Source of the DNA: an uncultured Campylobacter sp.
Lineage (GTDB): Bacteria > Campylobacterota > Campylobacteria > Campylobacterales > Campylobacteraceae
Assembly: GCF_938018035.1 (NCBI RefSeq)
Contig: NZ_CALIJF010000196.1
Coordinates: forward strand, 1 to 20,847
Direction of reading: 5' to 3'
DNA: 20,847 nucleotides
Below the pieces are notes generated by a model, which was not told where the DNA came from, made no database searches, and was given only the letters and a program-made list of their open reading frames with translations. The position numbers and the translations under genes were made by a program. Each line of letters opens with the position of its first letter. The stretch's first letter is position 1. Positions 7,221-15,022 of the stretch are shown piece after piece.

Positions 7221-8804
7221 ATGACAACTCCGAACGATCTGGATAAACTAGGTCTTAAAAATATCAAAAAAATCAACCACAACCTAAGCTACGACGAGCT
7301 TTTCGAGCTTGAAAAGGCGATGGGCGAGGGACGCGTATCAAGCAACGGCACCTTTATGGTCGATACCGGCATCTTTACGGGTCGCAGCCCCAAGGATAAG
7401 TACTTCGTAAAACAAGATCCGAGCCAAAAATACATCGCTTGGGGCAAGATAAATCAGCCCATCCCAAAAGAGCTTTTCGATAAGCTTTTAGCCAAAGCCA
7501 AAGCCCAGCTAAGCGGCAAGGAAATTTTTATCCAAGACGCATTTTGCGGCGCTAGCAAATCCAGCCGCAAAAACGTGCGTTTCGTAACCGAAGTCGCGTG
7601 GCAGGCGCATTTTGTAAAAAATATGTTCATCCGCCCAAGCGAGAGCGAGCTAGCGGAATTTCATCCCGATTTCGTCGTTTACAACGCGTGCAAATGCAAA
7701 AACGAAGATTACGCGAGCGACGGGCTGCACTCCGACGTTTTCGTTATCTTTAACGTAGAGGAAAACGTCGCGGTTATCGGCGGTACGTGGTACGGCGGCG
7801 AGATGAAAAAGGGAATTTTTTCGATGATGAACTACTGGCTGCCGCTTGCGGGCAAGATGTCGATGCACTGCTCGGCAAACGTAGGCAAGGATGGCGACAC
7901 GGCGCTGTTTTTCGGCCTAAGCGGCACGGGCAAAACGACGCTATCAACCGATCCAAACCGCAAGCTAATCGGCGACGACGAGCACGGCTGGGACGATGAG
8001 GGGATATTTAACTTCGAGGGCGGCTGCTACGCGAAGTGCATAAATTTAGACCCGAGCAGCGAGCCTGAAATTTACGCCGCGATCAAACGCGACGCATTGC
8101 TTGAAAACGTGGTCGCAGATGAGGCTGGCGTCGTGGACTACAAAGACGGCAGCAAGACCGAAAACACCCGCGTTAGCTACCCGATCTATCATATCGATAA
8201 CTACGAGCCAAGCTCTGCGGGCGGCCATCCGAAAAATATCATCTTTTTAACAGCCGACGCATTCGGCGTTTTGCCGCCGGTCGCAAAGCTTACTAAAGAG
8301 CAGGCGATGTATTATTTCCTAAGTGGCTATACGGCCAAAGTCGCGGGCACCGAGCGCGGTATCACCGAGCCGGTGGCGACCTTTAGCGCGTGCTTCGGCG
8401 AGCCGTTTATGCCGCTGCACCCGACCGTTTACGCTAAGCTGCTAGGCGAAAAGATCGACAAACATAATGTGAGCGTCTATCTGGTAAATACCGGCTGGAG
8501 CGGCGGCGCGTACGGCGTAGGCAAGCGAATGAGTATCAAAGCTACGCGCGCGTGCATAAACGCGATCCTAGACGGCAGTATCAAAAAATGCGAATTTGAA
8601 AATTTCGAGAAATTTAACCTTGCGATCCCAAAAGAGCTAGCAGGCGTCGAGACGAAGCTGCTAAATCCGATCAATACATGGACGCACCCGGCGGAATATA
8701 AGATCACGCGCGATAAGCTTGCAAAGATGTTTGAAGAGAATTTTAAACGCTACGAGGACGTAAAAGAGGGGGTCGAGTTTGCTAAAGCGGGCCCTGCGGC
8801 TTAG
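7221..8804 (+). CDS. pckA: phosphoenolpyruvate carboxykinase (ATP)
   Basis: 527 residues, close to the usual 530-540 of ATP-type PEPCK; AAAGGA precedes the ATG. Catalytic landmarks are intact: TGRSPKDKY (53-61), WYGGEMKKGIFSMMNY (190-205), the P-loop GLSGTGKTTLS (232-242), and the metal-binding GDDEHGWDDEGIFNFEGGC just after it (D252, D253). The enzyme decarboxylates and phosphorylates oxaloacetate to PEP in the cytoplasm. In Campylobacter, which cannot rely on 6-phosphofructokinase glycolysis, it is the entry to gluconeogenesis. With PycB next to it, the locus can carry pyruvate through oxaloacetate to PEP. The last 26 bases overlap the start of the CAP lipoprotein gene. Confidence 0.97.
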   Translation: MTTPNDLDKLGLKNIKKINHNLSYDELFELEKAMGEGRVSSNGTFMVDTGIFTGRSPKDKYFVKQDPSQKYIAWGKINQPIPKELFDKLLAKAKAQLSGKEIFIQDAFCGASKSSRKNVRFVTEVAWQAHFVKNMFIRPSESELAEFHPDFVVYNACKCKNEDYASDGLHSDVFVIFNVEENVAVIGGTWYGGEMKKGIFSMMNYWLPLAGKMSMHCSANVGKDGDTALFFGLSGTGKTTLSTDPNRKLIGDDEHGWDDEGIFNFEGGCYAKCINLDPSSEPEIYAAIKRDALLENVVADEAGVVDYKDGSKTENTRVSYPIYHIDNYEPSSAGGHPKNIIFLTADAFGVLPPVAKLTKEQAMYYFLSGYTAKVAGTERGITEPVATFSACFGEPFMPLHPTVYAKLLGEKIDKHNVSVYLVNTGWSGGAYGVGKRMSIKATRACINAILDGSIKKCEFENFEKFNLAIPKELAGVETKLLNPINTWTHPAEYKITRDKLAKMFEENFKRYEDVKEGVEFAKAGPAA

Positions 8805-10125
8805 GCTTCTGGGTCTCGGGGCGATTTGCGCGCTTTTTGCCGCATGCGAAAACACCCCCTCAAATTTAAAACAGCCGCTCGTTGCGATGAGCGGCTTTTC
8901 CTTTTACGACGATCCACTAAGCTACATCAACAATGTGCGCGCAAAATCGGGGCTAAATCAGCTTTCGCAGAATGAAATTTTAAATATCTCTGCGCTTAAT
9001 CACGCAAAATATGTCGTCGCAAACGAGGCGATGTCGCACGACGAAGCCCCTGGCAAGCAGGGCTTTACGGGCGAAAATCCGTCAAAGCGCGCTTTTTACG
9101 CAGGCTATAATGCCGTCGTGAGGGAAAATTTATCCTATAATTCAAGCGATCTAAAAAGCGCGATCGATGGGTTACTCAGCGCGATTTACCATAGATTTGC
9201 ATTTTTGGATTTCGCCTCGGATGAGATCGGCATCGGCTATTTTGAGCACGGCAAAAAAAGTAGCTACGTTTTTGAGATGGGAAATTCGCGTCTCAACGCC
9301 TTTTGCTCGCGGAATTTAAACGACGAAGGAAGCGGCAAATTTCTACTTGGGATGTGTAAAAACGAAACGCTGCGGATGAGGGAGGATAAGTTCAAAGGCG
9401 CCACCGCGCTGAACTCGCGCCCTTACGTATACTACCCGAACGACGAGCCCGCGCTCGCATTTTTTAGCAACGAAATTCCCGATCCCATGCCCGAGTGCAA
9501 AATCACCGCAAACCCCGTAAGCGTGGAGTTTAATGCCGAGGGGCCGCCCGTAACGATGAAAAGTTTTAAAATTTACGAAAGCGGCAGGGAGCTTCAAAAC
9601 GTTAAAATTTTAGACAAAAACTCCGATCCTAACGCCATTTTAAGCGATAGGCAGTTCGTGCTTTTCAGCAGAGATGTTTTTAAATTCGACGCCAAATACG
9701 GCGCGGAGTTTAATTACGAGCAGGGCGGGAAGCAAAAGACGCTGCGGTGGGAGTTTATCACGCAGGCACCTAAATTTAGATACTTCGTCGTTCAAGGCGG
9801 AGAAAATTTGAGCGTGAAAAACGGCGCGTTTTACGATATATTCGTAGCCCCCAAAGACTGCAACGATTTGATGAAAAGCTACAAAACCAGCTACTCTTTT
9901 ATGGATAAGCCCGAAATTTCAAGCCCCGCGGCAAATATGCTGCGCGTAAAGCTAAACGGCGCAAAGGGCGCGAAGCTTGAAATTTCGACAGACAACGGTG
10001 CAATAATAAATCTGTATTTAAACGACGACTCCAAAAGCTACGGCGGCATGGGTAAAATTTATGCCGCAATCGCGGTGGTTTTAGCAGCGATCATTTTGTT
10101 TTATCTTTTAGCAAGAAAGCGGTGA
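8779..10125 (+). CDS. CAP (SCP/PR1)-domain lipoprotein with C-terminal membrane anchor
   Basis: 448 residues. The best start is TTG 8779: AGAGGGGG (8764-8771) is upstream, an in-frame TAA at 8761 excludes much longer forms, and the N-terminus then reads as a lipoprotein signal (basic MLKRALRLRL, hydrophobic stretch, LFAAC with C23). The gene overlaps pckA by 26 bases. A CAP domain spans about 46-172, with ALNHAKYV (H75), MSHDE (H87), RENLSY and YHRFAFLDFASDEIGIGYF, matching bacterial CAP-family features. A long beta-rich region follows, and the protein ends with a helix (IYAAIAVVLAAIILFYLL) and basic ARKR tail. CAP proteins are secreted or surface proteins of diverse and often unknown function. 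Lipidation plus a C-terminal helix would tether it at both ends. Translation is probably coupled to pckA. Confidence 0.75.
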   Translation: MLKRALRLRLLGLGAICALFAACENTPSNLKQPLVAMSGFSFYDDPLSYINNVRAKSGLNQLSQNEILNISALNHAKYVVANEAMSHDEAPGKQGFTGENPSKRAFYAGYNAVVRENLSYNSSDLKSAIDGLLSAIYHRFAFLDFASDEIGIGYFEHGKKSSYVFEMGNSRLNAFCSRNLNDEGSGKFLLGMCKNETLRMREDKFKGATALNSRPYVYYPNDEPALAFFSNEIPDPMPECKITANPVSVEFNAEGPPVTMKSFKIYESGRELQNVKILDKNSDPNAILSDRQFVLFSRDVFKFDAKYGAEFNYEQGGKQKTLRWEFITQAPKFRYFVVQGGENLSVKNGAFYDIFVAPKDCNDLMKSYKTSYSFMDKPEISSPAANMLRVKLNGAKGAKLEISTDNGAIINLYLNDDSKSYGGMGKIYAAIAVVLAAIILFYLLARKR

Positions 10126-10231
10126 TGACGGGTGCGGGAGGGCTATTTGGCGCAATGCCCGCTTACAGGCTAGGGGTTTTGCTTTGCAGACGCGACGCAC
10201 CGCTTGCAAAAGGCAGACAAAAGGATAGATC

Positions 10232-11361
10232 ATGACAAAAAATGAAGGTAAATTTTATATTTCGCTAATGGGCGAAAATAGCCATGAGGTGGATATCCCC
10301 GCGGGGCAAGGCAGCTTTAGTATCACGCCTAAGGGCTACGGCGATGCCTATGTAGATGCGGATACGCCCATTTCGTGGAGCGCATTTGACGGCATGCAAA
10401 TACCGGCCGGCGGGCATTGGCCCAGGTTTTTCTACTACGCGGGCAACGACGCGGGTTTTGCGCAGTGGTCGCAGGAGCGTGAGATAGAGAGCTTTTTCTG
10501 GGCGCTGCAAAAAGACGTCTCGCTGGATCTTAGCAAGGCTCACATCCGCCGCCTAAGCCTAGACTGCGATCGCTTTAAAATTTGCGTTCGACTCGGCGCA
10601 GATACGCGCAAGGCGGAATTTTACGGCAAGGCAGAAAATTTTACGATCGAGGACGCGAGCGGACTTAAAGACGTTTCCTTTTGCTTTCGCGAGGATGGCG
10701 CCGAGGGCGCGGAGCCGTTTAAGCTACCGGTGTTTGCGGCGCTGGCAGGCATAGAGCGCATAGAAATAGACGCGCCCGTTTGCGGCGAGCCATTTGATTG
10801 CGAGAGTTTGTTGCAGTTTTCCGCGCTAAAAAAGCGTCAGTCTAAACGGCGCCGTCTGCAACCTGCGTGTCCTTAGCGAGCTTGAGGGATTAAATTCCAT
10901 CCAGATAAGATATTGCCGCGATTTGAGCGGGCCGCCTAGCTCGTGGAGGGGCTTAATTATTTTATCGCGTGGAATGTCGAGCAAGACGCAGGCAAGGCGC
11001 TTAAAAAGGAGCTTACCGCGCTTACTAAAACGCGTGAGTTTCGATACGCCGCCGTCGCGTAGCTGCGCAAAAAGGCGTGGTTTGAGAGCGAGTTTAACGT
11101 CCCCTTTACAAACTGGGAGGGCAAAAACGGCAAGGCCGCGCCTACAAAACCGCGTTAAAAGCGATCAAAAAAGCAAGCTGCGAGCGCGAAGCAAGAGCGG
11201 TCGTAGAGGGGCTCGTAGGCGCGATAAATAAGCTACCGAATATCGAGACGCCTGAGCGCGAGGACGCTTATGTGGCGGTACGCCAGATAGCTGATAATGC
11301 GCGCTTTGAGATACCGCAGAGCAAAACGCAGGAGTGGTTTGATGCGGTGCGGGATTTTTAA
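10232..11361 (+). pseudogene. decayed LRR-like protein gene, several frameshifts and a nonsense codon
   Basis: The first intact frame begins at ATG 10232 (AAAGGAT upstream) and stops at 10876, but similarity of style continues in other frames to TAA 11359-11361, giving about 376 codons. Lesion 1: the A6 tract at 10828-10833 (five A's would keep frame), after which the frame reads SLNGAVCNLRVLSELEGLN. Lesion 2: the G4 run at 10948-10951 (five would keep frame), returning to NYFIAWNVEQDAGKALKKEL. Lesion 3: TAG at 11060-11062, probably a former CAG. Lesion 4: one base missing near 11137-11143, after which the frame reads YKTALKAIKKASCEREAR and ends FDAVRDF. The middle has spaced-leucine character like LRR proteins; otherwise I recognise no family. 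Sequencing errors in the two homopolymers are possible, but not for all four lesions. Confidence 0.7.
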
Positions 11362-11430
11362 AATTTATCCCAAGCGGCGCATGGTTGAAATTTATCCGAA
11401 GCACAGCGCGGTTTAAATTTATCTAAAAAG
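11361..11430 (+). repeat. 27-base degenerate tandem repeat, 2.6 copies
   Basis: AAATTTATCC(C/G)AAGC starts at 11361, recurs at 11388 and partly at 11415 (AAATTTATCTAAAAAG). The period is exactly 27 bases, with the second half more diverged. The first copy overlaps the stop codon of the decayed LRR-like gene. Confidence 0.5.
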
Positions 11431-11832
11431 CGACGCCGTACGGCAAAGCCCACGCTGAGCGTATTTTGCTTTCTTGAGCTAAAATTTAGAGAAAGCCAGC
11501 AATCGGCTCAGACTGCAAAAAGGCGAATAAATTTGCGAACATTTTGCAATTCGCCTGCTTCAATGTAGATTGAGCTTTGCACAGCTGCGGCAAGTGCTTT
11601 GCCCGTCCGCCGTAAATTTTAAAATCTACGCGCCAAGCTTTTCGTATCTATGAAAGATGCTTTGCCAGCTAGCTCAATAGCCTGCCTATAGCGCGGTTTC
11701 ATTCATATTTTTTCTTATATTGCCTCGCTTCTATTTTTATGCTCTTACTACTTAAATTTAACGCCTAGTGTCTTAAAATTCTCGCTACACGCCGAAATTT
11801 ATACGCATATCTCTAGCTTTTGTGACTAAATT
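11362..11832. other. intergenic region between convergent genes
   Basis: About 470 bases with no supportable gene in any frame. It holds the 27-base repeat at its left end and one good minus-strand terminator (11515-11556). The right part (11690-11830) is AT-rich with frequent stops. Confidence 0.6.
11515..11556 (-). terminator. intrinsic terminator on the minus strand
   Basis: AGGCGAAT (11521-11528) pairs with ATTCGCCT (11549-11556), with further TTGC/GCAA pairing inside. On the minus strand the stem is followed by TTTTT. It lies about 280 bases past the stop of the 184-residue minus-strand gene, its nearest upstream gene. Confidence 0.6.
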
Positions 11833-12387
11833 TTAAATCTCGTCCCCATTTATCTCATCGGCAAGTTTTAAAATTTTATCCTGCACGGCACCTGGCGCAT
11901 AGATATCCATCCATTCTATCCCATTCGAAGCGCTAAAAAGTACGGCGATCCGCCCCTCGCTCATCGCGCGCTTGGCAAGCTTGGTCGCCGCTGGGCTGTT
12001 GCCCATATTTGGCGTCTCGTCTATGCTTATCTCGGCGCAGCGGCGTAAAATAGGCGCCAAATCAAACTCTCCTTCGAGCAAAATAATAACCGAGCCGCGT
12101 CTAAAGCTGCAAGCGTTCCAAAAGATTTCGGCGCCGTTTACGCATTCGCGCGAGAGATCGAGGCGAAATTTGCCCCGCTCGCGCACGAGAAAACTAAACT
12201 CGCTCAAGTTTAGCGGGTGCTCCACGCTACCGAATGCCCCCACGATGCTATCTTTGCGTCCGTTGTAGACATAGGCGGCGAGCGCGTTTTGCAGTAGCGG
12301 TGCGATGATCTGCTCATGCGCGCTCGTGTGATCATCATCTCTAGCGCGGCCTGCGATCTTTACGAAAAACGGTTTGAAATACTCCAT
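11833..12387 (-). CDS. uncharacterised 184-residue protein
   Basis: ATG start with a good AAGGAG (complement of 12393-12398). I do not recognise the family. The protein appears soluble and cytoplasmic, with no signal peptide or membrane helix. It starts MEYFKPFFVKIAGRARDDD, has three cysteines (in SRECVNG, NACSF and RRCAE), a hydrophobic strand SVIILLEGEFD, and ends with a helix DKILKLADEINGDE. Codon use resembles its neighbours, so it is probably a real gene. It lies on the same strand as pepE, with a 192-base gap, and converges on the decayed LRR-like gene. No function can be assigned from context. Confidence 0.7.
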   Translation of the reverse strand: MEYFKPFFVKIAGRARDDDHTSAHEQIIAPLLQNALAAYVYNGRKDSIVGAFGSVEHPLNLSEFSFLVRERGKFRLDLSRECVNGAEIFWNACSFRRGSVIILLEGEFDLAPILRRCAEISIDETPNMGNSPAATKLAKRAMSEGRIAVLFSASNGIEWMDIYAPGAVQDKILKLADEINGDEI

Positions 12388-12579
12388 AAACGCTCCTTAA
12401 ATTTATAAAATTTGCTCGCTTTTGCTTTTAAATTTAGCGCTAGCGGCTGTTAAATTTAGCTAGCTCGCCGCCGCATTTTCGGCTTGCCTTTCAGCCGCCG
12501 CCGTTTTTAAATTTTAAAATTTTATACAGGCTTTGGCGCGTAAAATTTAAAGCGCCGTTTTTCTATATTTAGCACGCTC

Positions 12580-13197
12580 TTAAAGCGCCGCGCCCCTAAA
12601 TTTATCGCCGTGCACCGCGATCGCTTCGGCGTTATTTATCGGCACCAAATTTAGCTTGCCGCCGTAAATTTTTAAAATTTCGGCTGCGCTTTGCACGAAC
12701 GGCTCTTCGCCGTAGTGCGGCACTGGGTAAAATTTCGCCAGATCAAGCCCCGTTTGCGCCGCAGCCCCGTAGTCTCCCGCATCGTCCATCGCGCTCGCGT
12801 ACTCCACGCTAGGCGTCGCGATCATCGCGCCCGCCGACTCGCCCACGTACACGAGCTTGCCGCTTCGGACGCGATCTGCGATGAGGCTAGCAAGATCTTT
12901 CTTTTTAAGCTCGCGCAAAAGATAAAAGGTGTTGCCGCCGCTTACGTAAAGCACCTGCGCTGCGCCGATTTTTGCCTTCGCTTCGGTCTCGCTCGCTTTT
13001 GAAACGTCTAAAATTTGAACCTCAAAACCCATTTTGGCAAACGCCTCTTTCGCCTCGTCCACGTAGTCTCGGTACTCCTCTACGTTTGCGGCGGTCGGGA
13101 TAAAAAGTACCTCTTTAGCGCTGATATTTTGCCTCGCATAGTCCTCAAAAAGCGTCGCCGCACCCGCAAAATAGGAGCATAAAAACATCTCTATCAT
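12580..13197 (-). CDS. pepE: peptidase E-like protein (S51 / class I GATase-like fold)
   Basis: 205 residues; the ATG at 13197 is favoured over the one three codons later because AAAGGA lies at the right distance. The fold landmarks of S51 peptidases are present: an N-terminal strand with IPTAAN (33-38), VSGGNTFYLL (85-94), and the nucleophile elbow GESAGAM with S121. D138 or D139 and H161 (VPHYGEE) are candidates for the rest of the catalytic set, at spacings like those of E. coli PepE. PepE hydrolyses N-terminal aspartyl dipeptides in the cytoplasm. The length is slightly below the E. coli enzyme (229). Related cyanophycinase-like and uncharacterised S51 proteins are the alternative. It is preceded by a 370-base gap and is not clearly part of the lpxD operon. 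Confidence 0.8.
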   Translation of the reverse strand: MIEMFLCSYFAGAATLFEDYARQNISAKEVLFIPTAANVEEYRDYVDEAKEAFAKMGFEVQILDVSKASETEAKAKIGAAQVLYVSGGNTFYLLRELKKKDLASLIADRVRSGKLVYVGESAGAMIATPSVEYASAMDDAGDYGAAAQTGLDLAKFYPVPHYGEEPFVQSAAEILKIYGGKLNLVPINNAEAIAVHGDKFRGAAL

Positions 13198-13568
13198 TGT
13201 TTTTCCTTTAATTGAATTTGCGCTGATTTAAAGCGCTCGTAAAGCTTGACCACAATGACTGCGAACAAACGTATTTCAAAACGAGTAGATCAAATTCTAC
13301 CGCGCCCGCAAAGCAAGCGCACGACAAAAAACGGCGCGGGCGGAATTCTGTCAATAAAAGGGCAAAATTTACCGCCGCAGCAGTTTGCAAACTATGCAAA
13401 AACCGAACGCAGCGCAAATCACTCCACAATCGCCAACTGCCTGGCGATTTTAAACTTCACTGAAACGACGCGAGCCTGCTAGATTAAGCTAGCTAGAGGA
13501 GTCGATCAGAGCGAACGATCAAAACGATCAAATCAAGCCAATCGATCTAATCAACCAAGGCAAAACGC
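13198..13568. other. intergenic region between lpxD and pepE
   Basis: About 370 bases. Open frames on both strands (13246-13482 plus, 13208-13429 minus) lack a ribosome binding site and recognisable sequence, so I do not call them. The region contains a perfect hairpin (13428-13449) and a run of four GATC sites at 13504, 13517, 13526 and 13544 within short ATCAA-type repeats. Confidence 0.5.
13428..13449. terminator. hairpin, possible end of the ilvB-ilvH-lpxD transcript
   Basis: AATCGCCA (13428-13435) and TGGCGATT (13442-13449) form a perfect 8-base-pair stem with loop ACTGCC. Four T's follow on the plus strand but none on the minus strand, so its use by the minus-strand operon about 120 bases upstream is uncertain. 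Confidence 0.35.
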
Positions 13569-14519
13569 CTAGTGCTTTTTATCTTTAAAAAATCTAACGA
13601 TCTTAGCCTGCAGCTTGAACCACTCGCTAAGCTCCATTATAGGATGCCCTGCGTAGTTTTTGCCGCCCGCCAGATCCTTGCTTATGCCGCCGCGCGCCGC
13701 GATCTGAGCGAAATCGCCCACGCTTACGTGCCCGCCGCTGCCGCTCTGTCCGCCCATCACGACGTTGCGTCCAAGCGTCGTCGAGCCCGCAAGTCCCACC
13801 TGAGAGACGATGAGGCAGTTTTGCCCAAGCTCGCAATTGTGCCCGATCTGAACGAGATTGTCGATCTTGCTGCCGCGCTTAACGATCGTCGAGCCGAATA
13901 CCGCGCGATCGATCGTCGTGCACGCGCCGATCTCAACCTCGTCTTGCAGCACGACGTTGCCGTTGTGATAAATTTTAACGTGCTCGCCCGTTTTGGTGTG
14001 CGCGTAGCCGAAGCCGTCGCTTCCGATAACGGCGTTTGCGTGGATTATGCAGCGCTCGCCGATGATCGCGTCGTTGTAGATGACGGCGTTTGCGTGGATC
14101 ACGCAGCCGCTTCCGATATGCACGTCATCGCCGATATACGCGCCGCTTGAAATGACGCAATCCTCGCCGATCGTGGAATTTACGCCGATATGCACGTTCT
14201 GCCCGATCTGCGCGCTAGCGGCGATCTTTGCGGGCGTGCCGCTGCGAATGAGCGGCTTGGCAAAATGCGCGCTTAAGATCGCAAAGGCTAGATGCGGGTT
14301 TTCGCACTCCAACGCTCGCACGCCGTTTGGAACCGCAGTGCCGCACTTTACCAGCACGGCGGCTGCTTTGGTGGCGGATAAAAATTTCTCGTTTTTGTCG
14401 CTATCGCAGTAGCTCAGCTCGCTTTGCCTTGCGTTTTGAAGCGAATTTATCGCGGTAATCTCCGCGTCCGCTCCGCTAAGCTCTATATTTAAAATTTCAG
14501 CAATTTTAGATAATTTCAT
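13569..14519 (-). CDS. lpxD: UDP-3-O-acylglucosamine N-acyltransferase
   Basis: 316 residues; AAAGGAG sits just before the ATG. An N-terminal uridine-binding region (1-95) is followed by a left-handed beta-helix of hexapeptide repeats (about 100-290) with the family segment NAVIGSDGFGYA (162-173), IGACTTIDRAVFGSTIV (197-213), QIGHNCELG with the catalytic-type H227, and GGQSGSGGHVSVGD. It ends in a short helix. LpxD adds the N-linked 3-hydroxyacyl chain to UDP-3-O-acylglucosamine in lipid A synthesis, acting in the cytoplasm. It follows ilvH by 31 bases on the same strand. The ilv-lpxD linkage matches the order I recall in C. jejuni. Confidence 0.96.
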   Translation of the reverse strand: MKLSKIAEILNIELSGADAEITAINSLQNARQSELSYCDSDKNEKFLSATKAAAVLVKCGTAVPNGVRALECENPHLAFAILSAHFAKPLIRSGTPAKIAASAQIGQNVHIGVNSTIGEDCVISSGAYIGDDVHIGSGCVIHANAVIYNDAIIGERCIIHANAVIGSDGFGYAHTKTGEHVKIYHNGNVVLQDEVEIGACTTIDRAVFGSTIVKRGSKIDNLVQIGHNCELGQNCLIVSQVGLAGSTTLGRNVVMGGQSGSGGHVSVGDFAQIAARGGISKDLAGGKNYAGHPIMELSEWFKLQAKIVRFFKDKKH

Positions 14520-14550
14520 TTGCGCTCCTTTGATTAAATTTTATCGCCGC

Positions 14551-15021
14551 TTACATATCCAGCGCGACGCTGCCGCCGCGGACGACGTCGATCGGATTGT
14601 ATTTTTTTATCGTCTTTAAAAATCCGTCGATGCGGTCTGCGTCGTCGCACGCCATGATGACGATCTTGCTGTCGTCGCTGTTTGCAATACTGCCGTTGTA
14701 GGCTTTTAAAACTGCGTCAAGCCCCGCTAAATTTTCGCCCAGCGCGATCTTTACCAAAACCATCTCCTTTTCGACAAATTTTGCATCATCGATGACCTTG
14801 TAGACGGGGATCAGTTTATGAAGCTGCTTAGTGATCTGCTCTATGACGCGCTCGTCGCCCGAAGTGACGATGCTAAGGCGCGATAGACCGGTATTTGGGA
14901 TCGGTGCAACGGTGAGGCTGTCGATATTATAGCCGCGCCCCGCGAAAAGCCCCGAGATCCGCGACAAAACGCCATGCTCATCGGTAACGACGACCGATAT
15001 TACTCTTCTTATGCTATTCAT
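14551..15021 (-). CDS. ilvH: acetolactate synthase small (regulatory) subunit
   Basis: 156 residues from ATG 15019-15021, giving MNSIRRVISVVVTDEHGVLSR, the usual IlvH start. An in-frame TTG 18 bases upstream would overlap ilvB and add nothing conserved. The N-terminal ACT domain (about 4-78) contains DEHGVLSRISGLFAGRGYNIDSL-type sequence and binds valine for feedback control. The C-terminal domain ends with RGGSVALDM. It activates the large subunit and confers feedback inhibition. Only one base separates its ATG from the ilvB stop, and CAGGAG within the end of ilvB serves as the ribosome binding site, so translation is probably coupled. Confidence 0.95.
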   Translation of the reverse strand: MNSIRRVISVVVTDEHGVLSRISGLFAGRGYNIDSLTVAPIPNTGLSRLSIVTSGDERVIEQITKQLHKLIPVYKVIDDAKFVEKEMVLVKIALGENLAGLDAVLKAYNGSIANSDDSKIVIMACDDADRIDGFLKTIKKYNPIDVVRGGSVALDM

Positions 15022-15022
15022 C

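Noticed and set aside
10828..10833. A6 tract as a phase-variation switch
   Set aside because: Too short for typical Campylobacter switching (usually poly-G of eight or more), and other fixed lesions lie downstream.
10923..11231. 102-residue plus-strand ORF
   Set aside because: It is the wrong frame of the decayed LRR-like gene beyond 10950; its Arg/Ser-rich translation has no protein character.
12535..12556. GGCGC/GCGCC hairpin with T's on the plus strand downstream of pepE
   Set aside because: Only five base pairs, and the T-run is on the strand with no gene upstream.
13246..13482. 78-residue plus-strand ORF and the opposing 73-residue ORF in the lpxD-pepE gap
   Set aside because: No ribosome binding site, no recognisable sequence, and the two occupy the same DNA on opposite strands.
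13572..14150. 192-residue ORF antisense to lpxD
   Set aside because: Shadow of GC-rich hexapeptide-repeat codons; composition is Ala/Val/Asp/Arg repeats.
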